Source: Lipingzhangella_A rawalii (lineage in GTDB: Bacteria > Actinomycetota > Actinomycetes > Streptosporangiales > Streptosporangiaceae). Taken from it: 64,000 nucleotides of DNA. Under the pieces are notes generated by a model. The model was not told the DNA's origin, ran no database searches, and worked only from the letters and a program-made list of their open reading frames with translations. A program made the translations under genes and the position numbers. The stretch is taken from NCBI RefSeq assembly GCF_031628175.1, contig NZ_JAVLVT010000010.1, forward strand, positions 186,001 to 250,000, read 5' to 3'. Positions 8,662-16,210 of this stretch are shown here, piece by piece; positions within the stretch are counted from its first letter, which is position 1; each line of letters opens with the position of its first letter.

Positions 8662-9846
8662 TCAACCACCCGTGGCCCCCAGCGGCGCACCGTCGCCGAA
8701 CGCGAACTTGGCGAACCGTTCCCCGATGCGGCGGTGCGCCTCACCATCCGGGTGGAGGTCATCGGGCATGGGGAGCTCCGCGCAGTCGGCGGCGCCGTAG
8801 AGCTCACGCCCGTCCAGATAGTACAGATTCGGGTCTTCGGCGGCGCGCTGCTCGACGATGCGCGCCAACTCCTCCCGAATCGCGGACAGGGTCAGCTTCC
8901 CGAAAGCGCGTTCCTCCGGGACGCCGGTGGCGCGAAACCGCACACCCGAACTGCGGCCGGGGCTGGCCTCCATCACACACGGGCCGGGGGTGTCCTCGTG
9001 GATGGGACAGTACAGGGGGGACACCACGAGCAGCGGGGTGGCGGGCTGCCCCTCACGGATGGTGTCGAGGAAACCGTGCACGGCCGGGGTGAAGGCTCGC
9101 ATGCGCATCAGGTCCGCGTTGACCAGGTTGATGCCGAGCTTGAGACTGATCGCGTCGGCGGGGATGTCCCGCAGGGTACGGGCGGTGAACGCGTCCAGTT
9201 GGGCGCTGCCGCTGAGTCCCAGGTTGACCAGCTCCACATCCGCCAGTGTGGCGGCGACCGCGGGCCAGGTTCCGGTGGGGGTGGTGGCGTTGGAGCCGTG
9301 GCTGATCGAACTACCGTGGTGGAGCCACACGCGGCGCCCGCGCTCCGGGGCGGCGCTGATGGGGGCGTCGCTGCGCAGCGCGACGAGTTCGGTGGTTTCG
9401 TTGTGGGGCAGCCAGATCTCGACATCCTTGGTGTGGCTGGGAAGACCGGTGAAGCGCAGAGTTCCGACGGCGCCGGGCTCCAGTTCGGCGGCGCCGGTGT
9501 CCACGTCGATGTGCAGGATGTTGCCCACGTCCACACTGGCCTGTGCGGTGAGCTGCCCATCCACCCACAGCTCGTACACCCCGTCGGACGGGGACCCAAG
9601 GGTGCGGTAGGAGCGTTTGGTGGGCAGCGCGTCCAATTCGATGTGGGTGGCGCTGGTGCACAGGGCCAGCCGCACCCCCGAGGGCTGGGCCTCAGCCATG
9701 GCCAGCAACGGGTCACTGCACTGGGCGCGGGCACGGGCGGGCAGCCGATGCGGTAGCACGCCCCGCTTCGTGGTCTCGAGCTCCACGGAGCCGCGCAGCA
9801 GCGCGGCGGTGACGGGGGTCGTGCTGAGGCTGGGCTCGGTGTGCAT
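8662..9846 (-). CDS. SGNH/GDSL-family hydrolase
   Basis: A 394-aa two-domain protein. About residues 1-190 resemble a beta-sandwich carbohydrate-esterase-like domain. Residues about 195-385 are an SGNH hydrolase: block I with nucleophile serine in HHGSSISHGS, block II GLSGSAQ, block III in LKLGINL, and block V DDLHPDG with the catalytic Asp/His. Family members hydrolyse esters such as lipids or acetylated sugars. No signal peptide is seen, so a cytoplasmic role is likely. The start at ATG 9846 has AGGT seven bases upstream; the open frame runs back to 10308 but overlaps the divergent promoter region. Confidence 0.75.
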   Translation of the reverse strand: MHTEPSLSTTPVTAALLRGSVELETTKRGVLPHRLPARARAQCSDPLLAMAEAQPSGVRLALCTSATHIELDALPTKRSYRTLGSPSDGVYELWVDGQLTAQASVDVGNILHIDVDTGAAELEPGAVGTLRFTGLPSHTKDVEIWLPHNETTELVALRSDAPISAAPERGRRVWLHHGSSISHGSNATTPTGTWPAVAATLADVELVNLGLSGSAQLDAFTARTLRDIPADAISLKLGINLVNADLMRMRAFTPAVHGFLDTIREGQPATPLLVVSPLYCPIHEDTPGPCVMEASPGRSSGVRFRATGVPEERAFGKLTLSAIREELARIVEQRAAEDPNLYYLDGRELYGAADCAELPMPDDLHPDGEAHRRIGERFAKFAFGDGAPLGATGG

Positions 9847-10183
9847 AGCGATACCTGCCGTTCTCGGGTCGCCGGGCTGCTCCGGGGTGCGGCCGCGGAC
9901 ACACCGCACCTGTCCGCGGCCCACCAGATCTATCCACTCCACACATACTGCCCAGTCCGCAGCGAACGCGACGCCGGGGCCTCGGCCCGCCGGTGGCTGT
10001 GGCCAACCTGCCCAATCCGAACCGGTACGTGGCAGCGGCACACCCAATATGGCAGCCCACCCATCAGGGAAAGTACCGGGATTCTCCAGGATCCGTTGAC
10101 ATTTGTTACTTGTCGTCGAATTATGCAACGAACAGCGCGCTGCATTCCACACATAACGCAAAATACGCAACGAAGTGAACAGG
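9847..10183. promoter_or_regulatory. Divergent promoter region
   Basis: Separates the SGNH hydrolase (minus) from the secreted hydrolase (plus). The right half (10080-10180) is noticeably AT-richer than its surroundings, as expected for a promoter. No operator palindrome was recognised. Confidence 0.4.
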
Positions 10184-11041
10184 ATGAATATGAGAACGAA
10201 CCCGCGGAATTCGATAAACACCGCATTCGGACTCGTCCTCGCAGGTGCGCTGGTCGGAGGCATGGCGGCTCCTGCCTCGGCGAATCCGGTTGAAACCACC
10301 TCGGGCACCGGACCCTACGACGCCGTGTACACCACCGCACCGTTCTTCGGCGACCACACCATCTACCGACCCAACGAACTTCCCGACGACGAGGATCTAC
10401 CGATCGTGGCCTGGGGAAACGGTGGCTGTATCGCCAATGGCACCATGTTCGAGAATTTCCTGCTCGAGCTCGCCTCTCACGGTTATCTCGTGATCGCCAA
10501 CGGCAGCCCGGGAGGCTTCGGCAGCACCGACGCCGACATGCTGACCGAGGCCGTCGACTGGGCGATCGAACGGGACGGCCTGTGGTACAGCGAATACCAG
10601 GGGCACCTGGACACCGACAACATCGCCGTCATGGGCCAGTCCTGTGGCGGTCTGGAAACCTACGAGGTGGCTGATGATCCCCGCATCACCACCACGGCCC
10701 TGTGGAACAGTGGGCTGCTGGACGACGGGGACGCCCACCAGATCGACGCGCTGCACGCCCCCATCGCCTACTTCACCGGCGGCCCGTCCGACATCGCCCA
10801 CGGCAACGCCCTGGACGACTGGGACCGTCTCCCCGAGAGCCTCCCGGCGTTCTTCGGAAGTCTGGACGTGGGCCACACCGGCACCTTCGGTGAGCCGAAC
10901 GGTGGCGAGTACGGGCAGGTGGGTGTCGCCTGGCTCGACTGGCACCTCAAGAACGACGCCGCGGCCGGCGCGGAGTTCGTGGGCAGTGACTGCGGGCTGT
11001 GCGACAGCGCCTGGGAGGTGAACCAGCGGAATCTGACGTGA
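10184..11041 (+). CDS. Secreted alpha/beta hydrolase
   Basis: About 285 aa with a Sec signal peptide: basic Arg/Asn-rich start, hydrophobic LVLAGALVGGMAA, and a cleavage site after PASA. The mature part is an alpha/beta hydrolase with the nucleophile elbow GQSCGG, an oxyanion region WGNGGC and a catalytic-histidine candidate in DVGHTGTFGEPNGGEYG near the C-terminus. It resembles chlorophyllase/cutinase-like extracellular hydrolases. Two cysteines near the end (CGLC) may form a disulfide. ATG 10184 is preferred; ATG 10190 and GTG 10175 are alternatives. The gene is followed by a hairpin at 11066. Confidence 0.75.
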   Translation: MNMRTNPRNSINTAFGLVLAGALVGGMAAPASANPVETTSGTGPYDAVYTTAPFFGDHTIYRPNELPDDEDLPIVAWGNGGCIANGTMFENFLLELASHGYLVIANGSPGGFGSTDADMLTEAVDWAIERDGLWYSEYQGHLDTDNIAVMGQSCGGLETYEVADDPRITTTALWNSGLLDDGDAHQIDALHAPIAYFTGGPSDIAHGNALDDWDRLPESLPAFFGSLDVGHTGTFGEPNGGEYGQVGVAWLDWHLKNDAAAGAEFVGSDCGLCDSAWEVNQRNLT

Positions 11042-11065
11042 TCCGGCCCCGTCTGGAACGCAGAT

Positions 11066-11100
11066 GCCCGGTGGTCCGCGGGGTGCGCGGGCCACCGGGC
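11066..11100. terminator. Bidirectional hairpin terminator
   Basis: GCCCGGTGG at 11066-11074 pairs with CCACCGGGC at 11092-11100, with an inner CCGCG/CGCGG stem. It sits between two convergent genes and can serve both. Confidence 0.7.
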
Positions 11101-11141
11101 TATCGCCCGGATCGGCCGGCACGAGGCCGTAGGGCCTGTGG

Positions 11142-12059
11142 TCAGCCGGTCACGTCAACGTCGACCTCGTTACCACCGAAGGTCTCCGCGCTCAGGCCGA
11201 CATGCGAGACGTCGTCCGCATCGGGCACGTCGAAAGCGATCTGGAGACTCTGGGGCGGGTCACCGCTCGACAGGGAGTGGCTCATGCCACCGTTGAGATC
11301 GTTGGTGGCGCTGTAGTCCTCTTCGATCTGCGCGCCGCTGAAGGTGTAGATGTGCTGCTCGTCGGTCCAGAACGTGTCGAAGGCGCCGTTGTCGAGAGCA
11401 ACGTCGAGGTGCACGACCACATACTCCCCGGTGGGCTGATGCCCCTCGACCGAGTCCACCCCGCGTTCCACGTCCGTCACGGTGAACACCAGTCCGTCGT
11501 GGGCGACCTCTTCGTTCATCCCGGGCATGTCGGGGTTCGCCTGCTCACCATCGCCGGCGCCGCCGGCACCGTCGTCGGTGTCGTCGGTGTCGTCGGTGTC
11601 GTCGGTGTCTTCGGCTTCCGCGGCGTCATCCCCGGTACCGGCTGTTCCTGTGTCGTCATCGTCGGCGGCCGCAATAACCACGAGGATCACGACGATGAAC
11701 ACGATGACGATGAAGACGAGACAGCCGGCGCCGAGCCCAACCCACAGCCACGGGGAGGTGGACTTCTTCTGCGGGGGCTGCTGCCCGTACGGTGGGGCAC
11801 CGCCAGGAGGTGGACCGTAGGGTCCCTGGCCGTACGGGTCCTGGCCGTAGGGTCCCTGACCCTGGCCGTAGGGATCCTGGCCGTAGGGGTCCTGACCATA
11901 GGGTCCCTGACCCTGGCCGTAGGGATCCTGGCCGTAGGGGTCTCCTCCGGGGGGCGGTCCGGGAGGCCCGCCCGGGGGCGGACCCATCGGCGGTTGCCCG
12001 CCCGTCGGTCCCTGCGGCGGCTGGCCCGGTGGCGGTCCAGGCGGAGGTGGCTGACTCAT
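11142..12059 (-). CDS. Pro/Gly-rich membrane-anchored protein with DUF4352-like domain
   Basis: 305 aa. Residues 1-90 are Pro/Gly/Gln/Tyr-rich with PYGQDPYGQ repeats and face the cytoplasm. One membrane helix (LWVGLGAGCLVFIVIVFIVV) follows, then an acidic Asp/Thr linker made of TDD units, then an about 115-residue extracytoplasmic beta domain of the DUF4352 type (VAHDGLVFTVTDVERGVDS ... YVVVHLDVALDN). Function is unknown; such domains are found on actinobacterial cell-surface lipoproteins and anchored proteins. A paralogue lies at 38840-39556. ATG 12059 was chosen because the paralogue also has an early MSQP; an in-frame ATG at 12092 has no better ribosome-binding site. Confidence 0.7.
   Translation of the reverse strand: MSQPPPPGPPPGQPPQGPTGGQPPMGPPPGGPPGPPPGGDPYGQDPYGQGQGPYGQDPYGQDPYGQGQGPYGQDPYGQGPYGPPPGGAPPYGQQPPQKKSTSPWLWVGLGAGCLVFIVIVFIVVILVVIAAADDDDTGTAGTGDDAAEAEDTDDTDDTDDTDDGAGGAGDGEQANPDMPGMNEEVAHDGLVFTVTDVERGVDSVEGHQPTGEYVVVHLDVALDNGAFDTFWTDEQHIYTFSGAQIEEDYSATNDLNGGMSHSLSSGDPPQSLQIAFDVPDADDVSHVGLSAETFGGNEVDVDVTG
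11571..11610 (-). repeat. 9-bp microsatellite coding for TDD units
   Basis: About four copies of a GTCGTCGGT-type 9-mer, in frame, giving the acidic TDDTDDTDD linker. Copy-number change would keep the reading frame. Confidence 0.8.
11816..11945 (-). repeat. Tandem repeat coding for PYGQ units
   Basis: Imperfect tandem copies of a GGGTCCTGGCCGTA-like unit encode the PYGQDPYGQGQG tract in the cytoplasmic tail. Long near-identical stretches make it prone to in-frame expansion or contraction. Confidence 0.75.
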
Positions 12060-12367
12060 GAACTCGCTGCTTTCTCTTACGACAGAAGACATGTCCGGCC
12101 CGCCATGCGCGCGAGCACGTGGCCCAGGTTCCGAGACCGGCGATTACTCCCACCCAGGCAAACCCTCGCAGGTGTGGAGATACCACCCAACAGTACAGAA
12201 GTAGTCTCCCAGACACTTCTACCAGCAGAAATGCCAGGACCGAACCCGGTCGTTGCAGTCGCCTCGCTCCGGGGCTCGAGCGCGGCCGCACGCCGCGTTT
12301 CTGCGCGCCGCTACTCGAATTGGTGCTTGTGTTCCCGCCGGCGGGTCCGGGACACGCCTTCCCCGCA

Positions 12368-12982
12368 TCAGCCGGCGCGGCGGGCCCGGAGGATCACGTC
12401 GTCGACGTGGGGTGTGCCCTCGGGGACGTTCGGACGTTCCCGAGTCTCGTAGGTGTCGATGATCCAGCGGTCATCCAGTAGTTCCGCGACCTCTTCGGGT
12501 TCGTACATCCGGGTTAGGTCCGGACCCTCGCCGTGGCCGTGCTGGCGTTTGTGCTCCTCGGTGAGGTTGTGCGCCACCATCAGCAGGGTTCCGCCCGGCG
12601 CCACGGTCGACAGCAGCCGCCGCACCCCCTTCTTCCCGGCCTGGTGCGGGAGGGGAAAGTACTGGAGCGACACCAGGTCGAAGGAGTCACTGTCGAACGG
12701 TGTGCCCAGCGGGTCGCCGTGGATCCAGTCCACGGACACGCCCGCGGACGCGGCGGCGTCGCGCGCCCGCTGCACCGCCACCGAGGAGATGTCGATCCCG
12801 GTGACGCTCCAGCCCTGCCGGGCCAGCCAGATCGCGTCGGCACCCTCGCCGCAGCCCACGTCCAGGGCCCGCCCCGCGGGGGTTCCCTCCAGCTCAGCCA
12901 CCAGGCTGCCGTTGGGAGCCCCGCTCCACACCCGCTCGCCCTCGCTGTACATCCCGTCCCAGAACGCTTCGTCCGTGGCCAC
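12368..12982 (-). CDS. Class I SAM-dependent methyltransferase
   Basis: 204 aa with the complete class I core: motif I ALDVGCGEGADAIWLA at about residue 40, the acidic loop TGIDIS (motif II), WIHGDPLGTPF (motif III) and VAPGGTLLMVAHN (motif IV/V). It belongs to the small thiopurine/tellurite (TehB-like) methyltransferase group by length and by the start FWDGMYSEGERVWSGAPNG. The substrate is unknown. The gene stands alone, followed by an about 300-base gap (12060-12367) in which I see no gene. Confidence 0.78.
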   Translation of the reverse strand: MATDEAFWDGMYSEGERVWSGAPNGSLVAELEGTPAGRALDVGCGEGADAIWLARQGWSVTGIDISSVAVQRARDAAASAGVSVDWIHGDPLGTPFDSDSFDLVSLQYFPLPHQAGKKGVRRLLSTVAPGGTLLMVAHNLTEEHKRQHGHGEGPDLTRMYEPEEVAELLDDRWIIDTYETRERPNVPEGTPHVDDVILRARRAG

Positions 12983-13139
12983 GATCCCTCGCTCCCCTCA
13001 CAGTCCCGGCGCGGATCCGCACGCCGGCCGATGACACACCGACCTGAACACGTGATCGCCGCGGGGGATTCCGCTGTGTGCTCTCCGGCCGGGGCCGAAT
13101 CCGCTCGGCGTCGTTCGCCGGCCGCTGGGCCACTGTTGG

Positions 13140-13682
13140 CTACACGCCGCTGTCCGGCGTGCCCTGGCGGTTTCGCTGGGCCTGTGCTCGCTCGCGCATC
13201 TGGGGCCACACCCGCGGTGAGACACCGTACAGTTCCGCTTCGACGAACGCGCGGATGTTCGGTGCGGCCGTGGGCGGGCTGTTCCCGGCGAGTTCATGGG
13301 TCCACACGCGCTCGTCCCCGAGACGGAAGTAGTAGAGCAGGTAGCCCTGGTGGTGGCCGATGAAGAACGTGTCCGTGACCGGAACGTCGGGGTCCTCCTC
13401 GCGTGCGCACTCCAGGGCATACTGGCGGGTGCCCAGACAGGCGGGGTAGGTAAGATCGGTGCCGGTGAACAGGAGGCCGGGACGCCGCCCCAGGAGCCGC
13501 ATGAACACCCGATAGTCCGATGGGATCGGCGCGAACGGGGATTCGGCCTCGATCTGAGCCAGCTCCTCCTCGGTGCATCCCTCCATTTCGGCCGGCCGGC
13601 CCGCATCCAGCCGGTTCAACTCGATGATCAGTTGGTAGACCCACTGGTGTGCGGTGAGGGACGTAGTGCTCCTCCTTCTCAA
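13140..13682 (-). CDS. SMI1/KNR4 (SUKH)-family protein
   Basis: About 175 aa. The core GCTEEELAQIEAE, PIPSDYRVFMRLLG, GLLFTGTDLTYP and VTDTFFIGHHQGYLLYYF follows the SUKH pattern of a helix followed by a beta sheet. SUKH proteins often act as immunity proteins for contact-dependent or polymorphic toxins, but many are stand-alone; no toxin gene is adjacent. The start is unusual. A strong Shine-Dalgarno AAGGAGG at about 13671-13677 is followed six bases later by ACG (13662-13664), with no ATG or GTG in range. The listed coordinate uses the upstream TTG at 13682, which would place the ribosome-binding site inside the gene. Confidence 0.6.
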   Translation of the reverse strand: MRRRSTTSLTAHQWVYQLIIELNRLDAGRPAEMEGCTEEELAQIEAESPFAPIPSDYRVFMRLLGRRPGLLFTGTDLTYPACLGTRQYALECAREEDPDVPVTDTFFIGHHQGYLLYYFRLGDERVWTHELAGNSPPTAAPNIRAFVEAELYGVSPRVWPQMRERAQAQRNRQGTPDSGV

Positions 13683-13782
13683 GCGCCGGGGTACGGTTGA
13701 CCGCCCGCGGGTGCAGTGCGCGGATTCGGGATGGCGGGTCTGGCCCCTGCTCGCGGAACCGGGCGGGGTGGCCTGGCGCGCC

Positions 13783-14991
13783 TCACACCTGTGGCGTCCC
13801 GGACCGGGTCACGACCCGACCTCCCGCAAGGACGAGCTCACGTCTGGGGGCGCGCATGAGCGCGTCAGGGACGTTCTCCGCGTCCATCAGGACGATGTCG
13901 GCACGTGCGCCTGGGGTCAGGTCGTGCGCGGGCCGGTGCACGAACCCGGCGGCGCGGGTGCTTGCCACCGCAACGGCTTGGGCGAGTTCCGCGTCGGTGC
14001 GCAGTCGGTGCAGCCGCGCGAAGTCGTTCGCCACCCGCAGCAGGTCTCCGTCACCGTAGGGGGACCACAGGTCGCGAATCCCGTCGGTGCCCAGGCCAAG
14101 GGGGATCCCGGTATCGCGCATCGCGGGCCACGGCAGCGGGGGGTGCCCGACGGGCGCCACGGTGGCCCAGGAAATACCGGCCGCGTGCACCAGCTCCACC
14201 AGCTCTACCTGGCGGCTGCGCGGAAGCTGCCCGAGCGCGAAGCCGTGGGAAATGGTGACGCGCCCCTGCATGCCGGCGTGCTGGGTGCGTTCGGCGATGA
14301 GTTCGACCTGGAAGGCGCCGAGTTCGTCACCGTCGTGGAGGTGAATGTCGAGTTCGGTGCCGTGCCGGGTGGCGATGTCGAACAGGCCGTCCAGTTGGGC
14401 CACGGGGTCGCGGTCAATGGAGGCGGGATCGATGCCCCCGATGCTGGTGACGCCGGCCGCGGCCGCCTGGTCCAGCAGGTCGAGGACCCCGGGGCGGCGG
14501 ATCACACCGTCCTGGGGGAAGGCCACCAGTTCCACGTCGATGGCCCCGTCCAGCGCGGCGGCGGCCTCGCGCACCACCTCCACCCCGCGTAGGCCAACGC
14601 CGAGGTCGACGTCCACATGGCTGCGCACGGCCGTGGTTCCGTGGCGCAGGAACTCCCGCAGCACAGCCACGGTGGAGTGCAGGTTGGGGATGCCGTAGGT
14701 GTCCCGGTGAGCCCGTTCGTGCGCGATACGCCCCTGCGTGGTGGGCTCACCACCGTAGGGAACCCAGGGCTGGCCCCACCAGCTCTTGTCCACGTGCGCG
14801 TGGGCGTTGACAAAGCCCGGCAGTGCGAGCAGGCCGTGCCCGTCCAGGTGTGTTTCGGCGGTATCCGCTGTTCCGGCCTGGACGATGGCGGCGATGATGC
14901 CGTCACGTAGCACCAGGTCGCGGGGGGCACTGCCCCACGGTCGCACGTTGGTCAGGGTCAGTTCCGATTCGGGGCCTGGGGCGTCAGTCAT
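13783..14991 (-). CDS. Amidohydrolase, cytosine deaminase-like
   Basis: A 402-aa member of the amidohydrolase superfamily. Metal ligands: the HxH of NAHAHVDKSW (about residue 64), a histidine in LDIHLHDGDELGAF (about 217), the distal SHGFALG histidine (about 250) and the aspartate in LGLGTDGIRDLWSPYGDGD (about 300). The last motif closely resembles the cytosine deaminase/isoguanine deaminase group (CodA), which deaminates pyrimidines or related heterocycles. The specific substrate is not proven. ATG 14991 begins directly after the intergenic region leading to the CRISPR leader; the two transcription units diverge. Confidence 0.75.
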   Translation of the reverse strand: MTDAPGPESELTLTNVRPWGSAPRDLVLRDGIIAAIVQAGTADTAETHLDGHGLLALPGFVNAHAHVDKSWWGQPWVPYGGEPTTQGRIAHERAHRDTYGIPNLHSTVAVLREFLRHGTTAVRSHVDVDLGVGLRGVEVVREAAAALDGAIDVELVAFPQDGVIRRPGVLDLLDQAAAAGVTSIGGIDPASIDRDPVAQLDGLFDIATRHGTELDIHLHDGDELGAFQVELIAERTQHAGMQGRVTISHGFALGQLPRSRQVELVELVHAAGISWATVAPVGHPPLPWPAMRDTGIPLGLGTDGIRDLWSPYGDGDLLRVANDFARLHRLRTDAELAQAVAVASTRAAGFVHRPAHDLTPGARADIVLMDAENVPDALMRAPRRELVLAGGRVVTRSGTPQV

Positions 14992-15189
14992 GGATCCATT
15001 GTCGGGGCAGCGTGTCGGGGGGCGGTGCGGATGGGGGCCGCGCGTGTGCTGTATCCCGGACCCTCCGGGGAACCCTCCACATTGAACCGTGGGCAGCTGT
15101 CATACTCGGTGACATGTTTCCGTCCAGCCGCGGTCCCGGGCGCGCAGCCGGCGCGGGTGACTCCGCCACCACCGGGACACCCCATATGC

Positions 15190-15269
15190 GATGTTTATAC
15201 CGTTTGCCGGAATTTCGGGAAGTTGCATATTCGCTGTTACTGGCCGGTAATTTTCGCAGGTGAATGAGT
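15190..15269 (+). promoter_or_regulatory. CRISPR array 1 leader
   Basis: AT-richer block immediately before the first repeat. It shares GAAGTTGCA, ATTCG, GGTAATTT and CGCAGGTGAATGAGT with the leader of array 2, in the same order and spacing. Conserved leaders guide Cas1-Cas2 spacer integration (with IHF-like help in E. coli) and drive pre-crRNA transcription to the right. Confidence 0.85.
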
Positions 15270-16092
15270 CTGCTCCCCGCGCACGCGGGGATGGCCCCGC
15301 CGGGGGCGGGATTGGGCGGGGTGGGGGGTGCTGCTCCCCGCGCACGCGGGGATGGCCCCCATCACCGAAAGCCCCGCCCGAACCGCCTCTGCTGCTCCCC
15401 GCGCACGCGGGGATGGCCCCAGCAAGACCCCCATCGCCCGCATCACCCCCCTCTGCTCCCCGCGCACGCGGGGATGGCCCCCCGGGTGAGGCGGTAGTCC
15501 TGCGCGTCACGCTTCTGCTCCCCGCGCACGCGGGGATGGCCCCACCGCCCTGGCGCGCGCTCGCGAGATGGTCGACTGCTCCCCGCGCACGCGGGGATGG
15601 CCCCGGGCACGAAAGCTTGCCGGCTACACCGTCCCTCTGCTCCCCGCGCACGCGGGGATGGCCCCGGCGTGGATCGCGTCTGTACACGGATGTAGTCCTG
15701 CTCCCCGCGCACGCGGGGATGGCCCCCAAGCGGAACGCCCGGGCGATATCAGCGTGGTCTGCTCCCCGCGCACGCGGGGATGGCCCCGACGAGTGGCTGT
15801 ACTTTGTCACGTTCGCCGGCTGCTCCCCGCGCACGCGGGGATGGCCCCAATCAGTGGCACTCAGGCGCGGGGAACGAATTCTGCTCCCCGCGCACGCGGG
15901 GATGGCCCCCGCGCCCGCACCCGGCACCGCATGCTCGGCAACTGCTCCCCGCGCACGCGGGGATGGCCCGCGCTCATGGCCAGGCGTACCCACTGCTGGG
16001 CGCTGCTCCCCGCGCACGCGGGGATGGCCCCGTGATGCGCAGCCCGCTGAGATCGGCCAAATCCTGCTCCCCGCGCACGCGGGGTTTGGGAG
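15270..16092 (+). CRISPR. Type I-E CRISPR array 1, 14 repeats and 13 spacers
   Basis: 29-bp repeats begin CTGCTCCCCGCGCACGCGGG and end GATGGCCCC. They start at 15270, 15331, 15392, 15453, 15515, 15576, 15637, 15698, 15759, 15820, 15881, 15942, 16003 and 16064. The period is 61 bases, so spacers are 32 nt except one of 33 nt (15482-15514). The stem CCCCGC/GCGGGG forms the crRNA handle recognised by Cas6e. The last repeat (16064) is degenerate after base 21 (TTTGGG instead of the GATGGCCCC end), marking the old end of the array. Leader at left, so transcription is on the plus strand toward cas3. Confidence 0.98.
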
Positions 16093-16210
16093 GTTTCGCC
16101 GGTACCACGGATCGCCTGTGCGGCGCGGGACACGGTGTGGCCGCATTCGGTCAGTGCCATGCTGATCGAATGCGGTACATCGACCGGAGCCGTGCGATTG
16201 AATCGCTGTC

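Noticed and set aside
6377..8665. 762-codon minus-strand frame opposite aconitase
   Set aside because: Composition (Arg/His/Gly-rich) is that of an antisense shadow of a well-recognised aconitase.
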